From: Aphelocoma coerulescens
Lineage: Eukaryota > Chordata > Aves > Passeriformes > Corvidae
Reading direction: 5' to 3'
Assembly (NCBI RefSeq): GCF_041296385.1
Contig: NC_091023.1
Location: 21,418,924 to 21,482,923 of the forward strand
DNA length: 64,000 bases
Both the position numbers and the translations under genes were made by a program. The notes under the pieces were generated by a model. That model worked only from the letters and a program-made list of their open reading frames with translations. It was not told where the DNA came from and did not search any database. Position 1 is the stretch's first letter; each line of letters begins with the position of its first letter. Positions 13,307 to 27,100 of this stretch are shown in pieces.

Positions 13307-15338
13307 TGTTCTGACAGTTGGTGAGAGCTGACACACTTCCATGTTCACAGCTGTGAGCTTCCAAATGAAGAACTGACTCTACCTTGGTAGTGGCCCATAA
13401 AGGAAGATCTCTCATGCCACAGCCTTGTGAGGGTCACAGCATTTCTGCCTTGGCCCATCTAGAAGCTCTGCTGACTGCCTGATGAGGGAGGGAAGGGACT
13501 GCCTGTCTGCCACCCATTTGGGGTCATTTGCACCTCCAGGTGAGGAAAAAGAATACTGAAAATCCTTCTTAGGAAAGCACATCCAGATACATGTTTTACC
13601 TGTTGTTTGAGGAGATGTTTTGCACTTTATAATGGTGTTTTTGAGTGGCATAAGAAAGTTTCAGTGTGATAAAGCTGTGGTCTCTATTTGGTAAATCCCT
13701 TATTTATGTCACTGAATTCATTACTGGAAATGACAAAACTAAGATTATGCAATTGTATAAAAGCAGCTCCTGACAATTCTGTTGGTTTTTTTTTTATTTT
13801 TTTAAATTCAATTTCTACTGAGAAGCATATTATAATGCAGTTTAAGGTGCTATAGTACTAGGAGCATGAACAAGATGGATTCACTAATTAAATGGAAACA
13901 AGGTCCAGCCTGACATCTCTAAAATACAGCAGATCCCATCATAGCCACATGCTTGTCTTCCTGCTGTTAGAGATTTGTCATTTGCAAGGTACCTGGGTTT
14001 CATCCCAGCATCATGTCAAAGAATTTGAAAAATATCTCATCTGTCTTCTAATAAGACACCATGTGCCTTTTTTTTAGAATAGCCTCCAAGTAGGCATTGT
14101 CTGGGTCTGTTTAAGCACTTTTTGTCTGTTCCCAGTTTCTTTACAAGAGTTTTTTGATTTTTTTTTTGATTTTTTTTTTCCACAAGTCAGAGTTGCTGCA
14201 ATGTGCTCTGTGTGGTGAAAGTATTCAAAAGCATTGGAAGTGTGCAGCTTGTACAGAATGCAGCTGCCCACCTGTGAAATGGTATTAGACACAGAGAATA
14301 CAGTGTATCGATTCTTTGGCATCTATATCAGCTTCCTGTTTATTTCTGAATATAGTTTAAGTCCTAGTTTTTTACCTGGTTGGATCCTGACAGTCTATAT
14401 GAATTGCCACAGCAACTGTGGTGCTGGAGCAAACAGTCATGAGCTTTAATAGCCTGGGGGTCTGCAGCAGAGCACTCTTAATTTAGAGACCTTCATCTTT
14501 CCAATCTGGGTTGTTTTACCAGCTTGATTGGGCCTATTTTCTGTACTTTAGCATGACTCACTTTGTGATCATTGGGCTACAGGGAGGGGAGAGATGTGAG
14601 TTTATGTTTGTTTACTTAGGAAGAATTACACTCTTTGAATAAACACCGTCCTAGAATGAAACCCAAAATGTAGATTAGCTCACATGTATATTTTCATGCA
14701 AAGGTTATGTTCAACTTTATTGCGAGACTAGGGTTCACATCTGAAGCCAAGATGAGACCCTGAGAGCTACAACATCCCATTTGCTTGTGCTGAAGCTGAA
14801 TTTGTCCTGGATTGTGCTGTGCCTCAGGTGCCCCAGTGCCTCAGCTTTAGCAGTGCTGAGGGGCTGCTCTTTGCAGCTCTGGACTCTTTCACAGCAGCTG
14901 CCGAGGCAGCGTTACCACTGTTGTTCTCACAGCTTTGTTTATTGTTCCCATGGCCATGCACCTGCAAACCCCAATAATTTTATATGGCAGGCTCTCATGG
15001 GAAGCCATTACCACTGGTGTGAAAATGAGCCCTTTCCCCCCAACCTTTTCATACCTCGTTTTGTAGGTGCTAGGTTGTGTTGGAGACAACCGAAACAACA
15101 AAGCAGTGTTTGTATACTCTACATTGTTAGTATTTTAAATACTGAAATATTAGCCAATAACACATGCACAGGAGGTAAATGGCCAACGTGCAGCAACTTC
15201 TCTAATTCCCATACTCAGCTGTAATCATGCCACAAAGAGGAGCATCCAAGAGGGAGTTCGGGTTGATCCCATCACAGAAAAAAGCATATAATAAATAGTG
15301 GGAAAGCATGCAAAAAAAATTGTCATCTTTCTCTTCAT
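13307..15338. other. Non-coding sequence between CR1 and LTR
   Basis: No recognisable gene. It contains interrupted T runs at 14151-14180 and an unrecognised open frame at 14781-15224 (147 codons, plus strand) that looks like chance. Confidence 0.6.
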
Positions 15339-15344
15339 CCTCAC
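15339..15344. repeat. Left copy of 6-bp candidate target-site duplication
   Basis: CCTCAC directly precedes the TGTGGG start of the LTR and recurs at 15908-15913. A 6-bp match could arise by chance, so the support is moderate. Confidence 0.5.
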
Positions 15345-15567
15345 TGTGGGATATGCCCAGCCCTTGCCCTGGAGGGATCTCTGCTGAGACAAGAGATTTT
15401 GCAATCGCCCAGCAGGACTCCCTGAAAGGGGCAGCCGCTTCTTGGGTCATGGCGAGAAAAGTGGACCCACAATCCTTTGAGAGACACTATGCAGATCTTT
15501 CTGTAACCCATTGGTCTGTCCCAGACCCTCTGTAACCCATTGGTCCCCTGCTGATCCCCTGTATCCC

Positions 15568-15574
15568 TATAAAA
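15568..15574 (+). promoter_or_regulatory. LTR TATA box
   Basis: TATAAAA lies 23 bp after the second reversed CCAAT box and about 70 bp before the AATAAA signal, the expected U3-R arrangement. Whether it is still active is unknown. Confidence 0.65.
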
Positions 15575-15641
15575 GAAAGCCCCTTCGCCGGAGGGGGGGT
15601 GAGCTCGTCCCTGGATTTTCCCTTCGCCGGAGGGGACCAAC

Positions 15642-15647
15642 AATAAA
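15642..15647 (+). terminator. LTR poly(A) signal
   Basis: AATAAA lies downstream of the TATA box inside the LTR, followed by GT/CT-rich sequence such as ACCTCTGTGCGG and CTCTCGTCTCTCTCTGGG, as in a retroviral R-U5 region. Confidence 0.6.
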
Positions 15648-15907
15648 GCTACCTCTGTGCGGAACTAGCCACACGGGCCTCTCGTCTCTCTCTGGGCTGG
15701 TTTGGCCTGGAGGATGCCCTGCAGAGCTGAGCTGGAATCACGAGCTGATAATCACTAAAGAGCTGATAGCCTCTGCAAGGGCCCTCCTTTGCCAGCAGCT
15801 GAGGGAAGACACTGGGCCTCGGGAAGGCGATCCCTTCCGGGACCATCTCTCCGGACCAGTCACCTCTTCCTGGGTCAGAGCCACGGACCCCCCCTCCAGC
15901 TGAAATA

Positions 15908-15913
15908 CCTCAC
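15908..15913. repeat. Right copy of 6-bp candidate target-site duplication
   Basis: CCTCAC follows the LTR end and matches the left flank. If the real LTR terminus is a few bases further on at a CA, this would not be the duplication. Confidence 0.5.
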
Positions 15914-18900
15914 CACTGCTTCACAGGAGAGACAGCACAGAGGTCACCTGGCTGGGAACCCCAGCACTGCTCTTCCCAGCTTCCCACAGAGGAGTTCTTC
16001 CCTCTCCTTCTGTGCGTCCTCAGCTGCAGACCCTGCTCACACTGCTCTGTGCATGAGAGTGTGGCTCAACACCCTGCATGCAACAGCCCCAACAGCATGA
16101 ATCTAACAATTATGTGAATTGTTGAAACCATGAGGGTAGGGAAAGTCACAAATGGTGCTATGGCAGATAAATCACATGGCATTTTTTTGTTTTTCACTGG
16201 GTCTGCCTCGCTCTTTTGGTAGAGCAGAGCAGTGGCTACTTGTACTTTATGCTATGCATATCTTGCCTTAAATAACACACAGTTTCAATGTAGATTTCAA
16301 TATAGATAATAACAGGTATACAGTTGGTCATTTGATCAGTACTTACACCTATCTACCAGCCATACTGCACCTTTTTTAATCAAAATCGGTGCAGCTGGGG
16401 ATTTTCTCAGTTGGAACAGCTGAATGTCAAAAGTCAAACTGCCCAACCAGTCCACGTGAGCACCAGAACTAGACACCTGCCCACTCACTTTTTGACAGGC
16501 ATGGCTTTAGTGACAGTTTCTGTGAAACTAAATATTATTGTGGGATTTGTTTTGTTTTGTTTTTTGGGGTTTTTTTTCTGGGTTTTTTTTACCACTGAGA
16601 CTGTTTTTAACAGTTGTGGACATTCCCATGTTCCTCAGATGAATGAGGGCTACCTGTCTTCCTCCTAGAACAGCAAACATCAAGCAAAGGGAGCTGAAAT
16701 TACTCTGAAAAAGCAACTTTATGTGAATCTGAAATATCCAGAGATGCACTGACCTATTCATTCACATTACATCTCCTTGACTGCCATTGCTTGTAGAGAG
16801 ATGAGTAAAGCCAAAAGAAGTCACTCAACTCTTGCCTTTTGAGTAATCCTATCCTGCACTTCTCCTTCCTCAGAAAGCTTAAAAAGCAGCTCTTTTCACA
16901 ACCTGAGTATTAACAGATTTGGCTGCTGTGATGCAGTTACCAGGTGACTCTGTCAGACCCAAATCTTTGTCTCCTGTGCAAGCATGGAATGGGGGAAGAA
17001 AAAGAAGAAAAAGTGTAAGACAACTGTAGTTTTACAGTCTCCTTTCTCAGCTTGAAAACTGGAGATAGGAGCAGACAGGCTTTAAGATGGTGTGGAGAAA
17101 TCAATACATTTTTATTGATTCTTGTAGCTTCAGAACTCTCTCCTAGTACAAGTACAGGGGTCAGAGGATGAATACATGACTGTCCTACCACACTACCTGT
17201 GTGGTCCTCAGAAATCCTGCTCTTGGCTTCACCAGTGGTGGAGCCTGCTCCGTCTCAGGACTACAACAACAGCAGCTGACCCAGGATCCCTCTCAGCAGG
17301 GGAAAGTAGGTTCTGCAAATTATCCACTGAACAGGCCAGAAACTCCAACAAAGCCAGCAGCAGCTGCAGCTGAAGGCACAGCTTCACTTAAGGAAAATAC
17401 TTCCTTTACAAAAGACTATTTTCAAACAATTACACAAAGTCAATCGAAACAATGCATCGTATTCCAAAAGAAAGAGGTCCACAAAGTTGCATATGATGAA
17501 TGACACAGAAATAGAAACATCAGAACAAAACAGCTTGGAAAACCAGCTAAGAAGTTGTATAGTCAGGACAGAATGTAATTAAAAACTTGGAACAAGCATA
17601 TAGTTTTGAAACAAAAGAAATTGGAAACAAATTATAAAAACTTGAGTTTAAAAAATTAATTGAAGCAGACTTGTGAGGGTTACATTTAGTTTATATTTTT
17701 GCAAAACCTCCAAAAACATCAGCAAGAGTCTTTTAGAGTTGTTTTGATTTTGCAGAAACATTAATTTCCTTAATTGGCATTTTCAGCTTCTGTTAGAAAA
17801 TTTCTGGCCTGGTCAACTCTACTGAGAATCTGTTCATTAGCAAAGCGTGAGGATCTGTCACCATTTTCAGTTGCTGCAAAGCTATCAAATGGTGTAAAAC
17901 TTACTGGAAGGTCCTTTTACTGTTATGGCCCACCTTTGCAGGTGACATTTTATAACAGATTTGATTGTGCCACGATGGACCTGACCTTTGTGTCGTGTCT
18001 TTTTTTCCCATTTCTTCAGCAGAGTCCATTATCTCTTGTTCCAAATTCCTTCAACTCTTCCCTTTGACTTTGTGTTACTTTCCACTTCATTCCCAGGCTG
18101 CACCGCCTAACACCCTACACCTGCTTTTGATGTCACCAAATAGGGACAATGACTATAAAGTTATTTCCCTTTACAAGTCAAACCTGGAAGGTCTCTCTGT
18201 TGTTGTTCATTCTATTTCCATTGCTGGTGTAAGTGTCCTTGTTGTTTTTCCCACTAGTGAAGAAAGGGCAAATGTCATATTCACTGAAGCAAAGACTTTG
18301 CTTTGAAGCTTTATTGATTTTTCCTTTTCCCTTCTGAAGCTTTGCCAGGCTCCATAAAAGCCTGTCTCTTGTTCAGAAACTCTTTGGACTGAGAGACAAC
18401 AGGGGCAGCAGAGCCAGCGGGGCACAGTGGGAAGTTAGGGCATCTGCTGGGGAATGACAATCATGACAGCAGCAAGGAAAAGAAAGAGGTCATTTTATTT
18501 TTAACTGTTCTCTGAGAATGGTTGTGGATCAGAACAAAGCCAAATGGGACACGCAGCTTTAATTCCAACTTGTGATTCCTCCTTGTCCAAACCTGAATAT
18601 GAACATTTTTCTAGGGTTCAGCTGCTGACAGCAAGACAATGAGACCACTTAAGTGACAGCTTGGCTAGAGGCTTAACACGAAGGTGGCAACAACAGGACA
18701 TTGTGGCACAATGCTGTAAGGACATGAGCCTTACCCTGCACTAGACTGGAGCAGCAGCATCATATGGACTTGCAGAGAACTCCTGAATGAAGGTCCAGGG
18801 CTACCATAGGACTCCTGTTCAAGGGATCTGAAATATTCTGTTTAGACCTAGCTTATGCAAAGTGGAAATATCCTATAGCATTTATTCAGCTCACACGTAC

Positions 18901-21900
18901 TGCAAAGACCCAAAATGATTTTTTCCTTCCACAAAATGCCTCTGTCTTTTGTAGATTCCTTGCAGTCTGTGGCCACATAGACTTGTTTGTCATATGTGCA
19001 CCAGAGAGTCTCTCACTCTTGGCACAAAGATAGGTGCTGGCTTTAAGCCTTATTTAAAGGTGGTGTCTCCCAGTGCCTCCACCACTCTTCCAACGCATTT
19101 CATTCATGCTGACTCATAGGAAAGAATGTCATTAATTGAAACATCAATGCCACTTCTTGCCATGCTTCTGAATTTCTTGGAGCTGTCAGGCTGGGAGAGC
19201 TGGTCTTCCAAAGCTCATTAGATAAACAGCTGCTGCTGGAGCTGCATGTGAAATTACAGCAGCTGTCTTTTGCAGAGTAGTTCAAGTAATAATTATAGTA
19301 GTTTTCTACTGTTCTTGGTTTTTTTTTTTTTTTTGTAAAATTAGTACCTATGACCAGAAATTAAATAACAACAATAAGAATTATTCCTACTGCTCAAGAG
19401 TGTGGTCTCACACTCCCCATCAGAAAGTTCTTTAAAACCTAAAACCCCATAAAATAGCTTCCAAATGCTCAGCTATTTTGGGAATTGTGCATATGAGACA
19501 GCTGGAAATTAGACTTTTTAAAAAAAAAAAAAAAACCTGCAAAAAAACCTGTTATCAACAGCATTGAGAGGGTTTTGTTGATTAAAGGATGTTTTCCACT
19601 ATTCATTTGTAGGGGAAGTGAATCATTAAGTGCTGTCTAACAACCTTCTTCATATTAAATAATATTAAATAAAAAGAAAAATTTTGGTGATCATTAGGGC
19701 TTACAGGAATAGCCTGAACACCCCCCACCGTCTACCTGTGCTGCAGATCAGCTCTGCTCCAGCTGCTGATGCCACTTGTCAATAGACTGCAGGCTCCCCC
19801 CACTGCAAGAGCACCAATGCTGCTTTTCCTTCCCCCTCCAATCGACTCTACCTGCCAGGGCAATTCTGCAGCCTCTTTCTCCAAGGAGAGGAAGCATCTT
19901 AAAGCTGTGCCACCCTGCACAGGGCAAGAAAAGCATAACCAAGGCTGTTTGCCCTGACAGGACCTAAGCACAGCAAGTAATTAATAGAAGGAAGCTGTTT
20001 GGGTGTCCTGGGTCAGCTTTGACTTTGCAGTTTCCTGTGATACCTTTTGGGGCACATCACTCTGTTGACTTCTGCACCGATGTTACCCGTCCAGTTCTCA
20101 GTATACATTTGTTTTCATTATTCCTGCACCCTCCTGCTGTTTTTTCTCACAAGCTCAAGATCTGAAAGCTGCTTTCCCAGACCTTTAAGTAGCAACTCAT
20201 CATCAGCTGTGCTGTGTACGGAAGGCTGCAGCTTGAATTTGTTTTCACAAAAGGCACATTACAAGACCTGCCTAATCAGCACTTACCTCAGTTTGCTCAT
20301 GCCAGACAGAGTCAATTTACAGACCCTGCCTGCTGTTGACCCTGCTGTCTGCTCTGGGTTATTCTGGCCTGCCTCCACTTTCTGAAATTAAATGCTAGTA
20401 TTTTTAATTGCAGGTTTTAACTCTTGCCTAATGGGGCACAAGCTCATGCTGTTACAGATCTGTCCAAGGTAAGTGAGAGAGACTGCATGGAAAGGAGCTG
20501 GAGTGGGCTTGCTGCTAGTAACAAAATGGGTCTGTGCCTTTCTGTCCCTCATCTTCCATTGAAGGGAGATGAAACACATCCAGTGCCACTGTCTTCTTGC
20601 CACTGCTGTCCAGTTCACAGGCACCAGGGGCAGAGAATCCAGCTCTTGGGATGTGATGCCTCACTTCCAGTTTAACCCGGAGCAGCTCTGAGGCTGCTGC
20701 TTGCTCATGTCGCAGCTGAACGAGCTCGTAGCCGTTGGAGGATTTATCCTGGGGGTGGGCATCTCAGGCTTACATGTGGTAAAGGCTCAGTGCAGGTTAG
20801 AAATCATGATGGTTTCTTGCTGTTCTTTCCTTTTTGTTGGCGAAAACATATGAAATAAAACTAGTTCGTTCAGAATAATGAATCAATGTAATTTTGTAAA
20901 AAATTTGAAAAATATGGGCTATTTTTCTGTATATTACTAAAAGGTATTACTAATTTTGACCAAAGAAAATATGAACAATAATTTATTTTATTTTTGTTTC
21001 TAAACCAATAAATAAATGACTGGTAAAATTATTATAGCACTTCTTTCTCTTTGATTTTTACTAAGATTTTTCTTTCTTCTATGCAACTATCCATTGTTGA
21101 TCCCATCTTAAAAATAGTTTCACATTATGGGAAAAATGCAGTCTATCCTACACAGCTTTCTAGATGGGGTGTCAAAGATTTGCAGTTTGCAAATTCCATG
21201 TTCAGCCCCTTACAGTATGATCAGTTTCCACCACCCACAACCAGGTTCTGACCATAACAACACAGACCCAGGATGAACATCCATGAAAAAATAAACTCAA
21301 AACCTACCCGAGAGATTGTGGACAGATCACAGAAATTATGCAGCTGACGAAGTAGCTTCAGATCTGCTCTAATTTGGAAAAAAAAAGCAGCTGAAAATTT
21401 TAGCCACTGTCACCTAGTATGCAGCAAAACCACAGAAAGTCTGCTGTGAGGTAACAGCTGTGAGAGTTAAGGTCACCAGCAAGCCAACAGTTCAGATTCA
21501 AATTTTAAGCTTGCAAAATGCTTGGTTTTTTCTTAAGATTTTTTCCAAGATTTAATTTGCTGGTTTTGATTTCCTTCACACACCAGACCACAGATCTAGC
21601 TCAGTTACCATCATGGCAGTGATAAAAACCTGAAATAAGCTCTCTGGTTGCTTCCTCCTCTGCGTTTCAGTCCAATGCCTGTAAATTCCCTGTGGAAGAC
21701 TGCTATCCTTACCAGCCTGCACAGGGGTGCCTTCCAGTGCCAGTGCTGCCTTTTGATAACCTGTCTTAGTTTTCCAGTGAGACTTTGGCACTGCCTAGAC
21801 TGCTGGAGGAGCTATGGAAGCTGCAGTGTTTGTGATCTAAAGCTGGATGGTTTTTTTACACTGTCACCATGCTTGTACAGAGCTGTTGCATTCCAACCAC

Positions 21901-24136
21901 CAAGTTGGAGTGTACCTGTGCAACAGCCCCACAACACCCCAGGGCTGTGTGTTACTAACAGCAGCCAGGCAAAGACATTTTTACACTCAAAAGTTGAACA
22001 AGAACGTTCAGGATCTCTTGTTTCATTAGCATGTACCTATAAGAATGAAGATGGAAAGGAGAGTAGATATTAATGCAAATCTAATTGCAGAAGCCGTCTG
22101 AATGCCAGTAGGGAAATTCCTGTTGTCAAGGATGAAAGACAAGACATCTCCCTTTTCCCAGAAGTGCTCTTCATTAACTTTGTGAAAGTCAAACAGCTAA
22201 TATCCAGGTAAGTATTCTGCACAAGCTCTTTGCTCTCCTCCTCAGAAAATGCCACACAGAATGCAGGACTGAGGGTAAGGACAATAGGCAATGGTCACAA
22301 TATTTGAAAAGGTTATTTTTCTACTGGTCAGATGTGAACCACATGCAATCACACCAACCCAAACACCTCTACTGTAAACCAAAGTGTGCTATGCCCGGTA
22401 TCTGGGTTAATGAGACAGCAACTTCTTGGCAAATTATTCAAATAAATGAAAGAGTTCCTTGAAGATCTTGGAATCAGTGAGTCCAATGAATGCTCGCAGC
22501 TGTTACTGAAATTCATAATTTCTTAGCCTTGACTTCTAACCTGAGAAAGCAGCTTTACAGAAGCCTTACAGATCAACAGGATGGACATGCACTTGGTGCT
22601 GATTGCACCACAGGTAGTCCCCTTCAGCTGGTGTTTTTTCTATTGATCTCTCCTCCGAATGGATAATGTTTAGTAGCTTCATAAGCAATGAAGCCATCAA
22701 TATGTCAGGATTTACACCTCTTTGACCTCAGCATGTGGCAAGTATTGCTATCAGCTTTATGTGTTTTGTTCTGTTTGTTTTTAGCTTTTCACTTAATCTG
22801 ATTGCAACACACAGCATGAGGTTCAGAGGTTTGAACAAATGCAGCCAAGGCATTCATGTAGCTCCTCTCCAAGACATAAGTGATCATGTTCTGCATAGTT
22901 CTCTTAATAACACTAATGATTTACAGGACAATCAGTTCTCTCTCCAGTAAAATAAGTTTTCAATGATTTATATGTAGTATTGCTCTGAAGTATGTTTTTT
23001 ATAAATCTTGTGGTCTTAAGTGCTTGTCAAATGGGTGTCAGAGACCACACAGAAGCCTAAAAATACTCACATAAACCCTTCTGCAAGTGCTTGACATCAA
23101 TGCAGCTATTGTATACCTTCATGCTCAACACAGGTTAAAACAGTGCCACTCACTGTGACAGTGTAACTAGAGGCTGCTAAGCTGACAGAAATAATTTATT
23201 ATGCTGCTTACAGCTAATAAAACCCCGTGTGCTTTGGGGCAGTTTTTGAAAATACAACTCTCATCCTTTTCACATGTGAACTCTTGCTGTTCCTATCATC
23301 TCTGGTAGTCCTTAGACAAAGGTTTGAAGCCTGCAAACATACTGAAAACTAGGAGAAAGTGGAATGTCTGACTGCATAAAATAAGGACTCCCTTGCACCA
23401 GAACAGGCAGCCAATCTTTTTTGTTAAGTACAGCTATTGTGTGTTAAATGTGTCTAAACCCACGCTAACTTCTGAGGAGAATCAGCCCATTTGATCAAAG
23501 AAGCTCAAACTGGCAAAACACAGCAGTCTCACCAAGTGCTACAAGAAGCTCCATTTGTGCTGGTGTGCCAGACTGCTCAGTAGTGGTTTGATCTCCAAAA
23601 TTCACTCCTCTGGGCTGCTGGTTTTCCTCCAGCCCCTCTTCCCTGCTTTCTCTCCCCTACAGCATTTCTCTGTTCTGCATTTCCACTTTGCTAACTCACT
23701 CCTAGTGGTACTTACCCCTCACAAAGCAGTATCACAGGGAATGAAGCACTGTGGAACTGGCAATTGCTGTAAATCTCATCACTGTGCCTTATCATGGATG
23801 TGTCTATCTAATTTTGGAGCTATTTATAAAGATAGAAGAAATAAGAACAACTCCAGCCCATCTCATCATCCCAAAGCAGAATCCACTCCAAAATGCATTC
23901 TGTGCTATAGAAGCCATGTGCAGCCTCCTTCAATCTTAGCTATGCTTACTATCATTAAGTTTCTACACGATGAAGTTTTTTAAGTGAGAATATTTCATTA
24001 CTTCATGCTGCCTGTTCAGTTCTGATCACTGCTGGTCTCACTTCCTCAGCCTGAGGCATTGTAATAAAATAAAAACTGGCTGTGAAAAGTTGTCATTCTG
24101 ATCTATGCAACTAAAAAAAAAATAATTATCATCAAT

Positions 24137-24177
<41 letters not shown>

Positions 24178-27100
24178 ATAACTGCTTGTGTCAGCCTTTC
24201 CTAATTAAGTGTACCTGAAAGACAGAAAGGATAGTAAATTTGTTCACCCTCTTTTGGTTCACTCTTAGGCAACAAGGAAAAACAGATAACCAGGAGACTG
24301 TGATTTATCCAATACTAAAATTCCGACAGCAGGCAGCCAACAATTGTGGTTAAATTTAGGAAGGAAGAATTTCATGCTGATAACCTTCAACATCTAGCAC
24401 AGACCTACAGCAGAAACACCTCCTACAATCATACCCAAACCTTCAACCCTCCTGCTCCCTTAAGAAGGGAAGAAAAGGGCTTTTTCAAGTTATAAACTAG
24501 TAGAAAATTGGGTTTGATGCTGCCCATCTGTATTTCATTCCTTCTGCAAGGGGAGGGGCTCATCTTTCTCAGGTGCAGTCAGCAGAAGTTTGGCTGATTC
24601 CTGCAGGGGGTCAGCAGGAGCTCAGCTCCATGGGACAGCTGTAGCACAGAGACAGGCACTGAAATAAAACCCACTTCAGAACAAAGGTCTGAGTGTCTGC
24701 ACAGCCACAAAAATACAGCAACACTTGTCTGAAGCGTGGCCATGACTTAATTTTTAAGCTTCTTAATCTAGCAAGCAGCAGAGTTTACGAGACACTGCTC
24801 GTGTCTGGAGGCACGCACTTGCCTCGAAGTTCCCCGTGAAATTGCACCTGTGGCATCTTTCAAAGGGAAAAATTCTGTGTGTGGTGGATAATTCAATGAT
24901 GGCTGTGGACTCCCTGGCACGTGGCTGTCATTATTGACTGAAGGGATTCTTGTACCTACCCACAAGAGGCTGGCCTTGCCTATGCTGGAGACACTAGAGC
25001 AGCCTGAATTTCCATTCTCACCCTGAATAGCAATTCTTGTAGCTGGGACTTCATAAATTAATATCCCTGGAGAGATATCCAGCCACAAGAAAAACAATTT
25101 AAAGCAAAATTCCCACCTGAAGGAACAAGAACACTGATAAAATTAAGTGAAGAAAACAGAGATTTAAATTATTTCAAATATTTGCATTTGTGTGAGACAG
25201 TAGCAATGATGTGAGGGCACGAAGAACAAAATTGCACTTATCCCACAAGAAACAATTTTAAAAAAAACCTAACAAAACCTGTAAGGAACCAAGAAAAAAG
25301 AAATTCCTAAATGCAAGGATTATGACATTTGAGTAAATGATGAATGAATTAGAGATGACAAACTGCACCTAGCAATAGTCTATACTGAAACAACTCCATA
25401 AAAAACCAGAGAGTTTCTAGTTTTAAAATGTAATCCCAAAATTGAATTGTAGAATGGAGCCAGGACAGGTATGAGACAAAGAGAAATTCACATGCAGCGT
25501 TACAATGCAGTCTAAATTCTAGAAACCAACTAGCCCTTTGAGACTTAAGATAAACTCTATTGATGAAAAACGATTTCTTGTTAAAAAAAAAAAAATCTCA
25601 GATAGATAAGTATTACCAGTATTTTATTAAATTTTACAAGTGTTCCTTCTTCTGTCAAACACAGCAAAATTTATGAGTGTTTTCACACTTCTGTGGTGTA
25701 TCTTAGAACTACAGTTGGGAGTGTTTTTCCAGAGAAGTCTCTTTTCGTGAATTTAACCCTGCCCTTTCCTTCTGGACAGGGCAAAAGGAAAATGCCCCAA
25801 AAGTTTCCTGGCTGCAGCAATTAAGCTTGCATCCTTTGCTTGCTTCTCGTCAGCCTTCAGAGAACCAAGATACTAAAAAAAGCCTATAGGAAAAAAAACC
25901 AAAACAAACCCAAAACCCAAATCCCAAACCTCAAACCCTGGCTTGTTATTTTTCTTCTATTACATTTCCTGATTTTGGACAGCAAAGTCACGATTTGTGG
26001 GAGGAAACCAGTGGTTCCTGTTATCTTCATCTTCTGTGGAGAGCAGGGCACACTTATTCCAGTTAATAACTGGGGAGAGAAAAATATATTTATGACAAAT
26101 GGATGGATGTTAAAGAAAAAATCAGCACATGATTGAACAAGGGAATCTCTACTAGGTGACCAAGAGTAATTGGTTTTGGCTGTTATTTACCATAGTGTAG
26201 GTCTAACTTTCCACTTCATAAAATTGCTCTAGACTTACCTCTATGCAATTAAGAGCAAAATTTATTCATCAGTTCAGCCAAATATCACCACTATATAGGA
26301 GTAACCTGTTGAAAAGTAGAAAAACCAACAGTGTACAACCATATGTTTGTCATCAATCAGTGAAATATTGCATGGCTTTTTCTGAAAATGCATTTGGTGT
26401 CAGATGAACTATATATTACTTCTAGAACCTTTTGTATAGTCTTAATTGCTTAAAATTACTGCTGAAGTTGTTTCTACAAACCATTGGAGGAAATAGGTAC
26501 ATTGTACACCTCACCCTCCCAAACTGCCTCCTGCCACAAGGTTCTGCCCCACTCCTCATTTTATTCCAGGGAAAATTTATCAAGTGTATAAATCAAGTGG
26601 AGTGCACTGGGTCCAGCCACAACTGCTTTGCAGTCCCAGGATTTCCTTTTCTATCCTTCACACCCAGGAGATCCAGTCAGGCTCCCTGACTTCCTCAGTA
26701 ACTGAACAAAAGCACTAGATGAAAAATGTGTTCCTTTTTTTTGTATTTTTAATAATGCAATTGAAGTGTCATCAGCTCATAGAGTCTTTCACTAACCTCT
26801 TGTTAACTGAGCTCTGGTATTATCATGCCTGAGTGCCAGTGGTATCAACTTCTGTTTGAAAAAAGTTACGGGCTCTTGAAGCTGTAGAGCAATAAAACTG
26901 AGTAGCCCTATCGACTTAAAAACTCCACTTTTTAATGGTGTCATTATAAAGCTCAGCTCACAGATGCTGTTGCCTGGCCTTGCTGACATCGAGGGGGAAA
27001 ATTCAGATGACAGAGAAAATCTGGCTATTTCTGTCCTGCATTTATAGCAACATGTGGCCCAGTTGTCTGTCTCTTCCCTTCCAGAATGGAGCAGAACAGA

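Larger units (their letters stand above)
15345..15907 (+). mobile_element. Probable solo LTR of an endogenous retrovirus
   Basis: This 563-bp block, GC-richer than its surroundings, has the layout of a retroviral LTR. Two copies of TCTGTAACCCATTGGTC (15500-15516 and 15529-15545, 29 bp apart) each contain a reversed CCAAT box. A TATAAAA box lies at 15568-15574. Two copies of CCCTTCGCCGGAGGGG start at 15581 and 15620. An AATAAA poly(A) signal lies at 15642-15647, followed by a U5-like tail. The six bases CCTCAC flank it on both sides (15339-15344 and 15908-15913), fitting a 6-bp target duplication. The left end is the usual TGT, but with these flanks the right end is AATA rather than the usual CA, so the boundaries or the TSD need checking. 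No retroviral coding sequence adjoins it. Family not assigned. Confidence 0.75.

Noticed and set aside
14781..15224. 147-codon open frame, plus strand
   Set aside because: No recognised protein, no splice context and low-complexity composition; consistent with chance in a 64-kb window.
15511..15903. 130-codon open frame on the plus strand
   Set aside because: It lies entirely inside the solo LTR, across its TATA box, repeats and poly(A) signal; LTR sequence is GC-rich and open by chance.
21648..22073. 141-codon open frame, plus strand
   Set aside because: Cys- and Ser-rich translation resembling no known domain; no promoter, intron structure or neighbouring exon to support it.
23555..23983. 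142-codon open frame, plus strand
   Set aside because: No recognisable domain, and an overlapping second frame is equally open; treated as chance.
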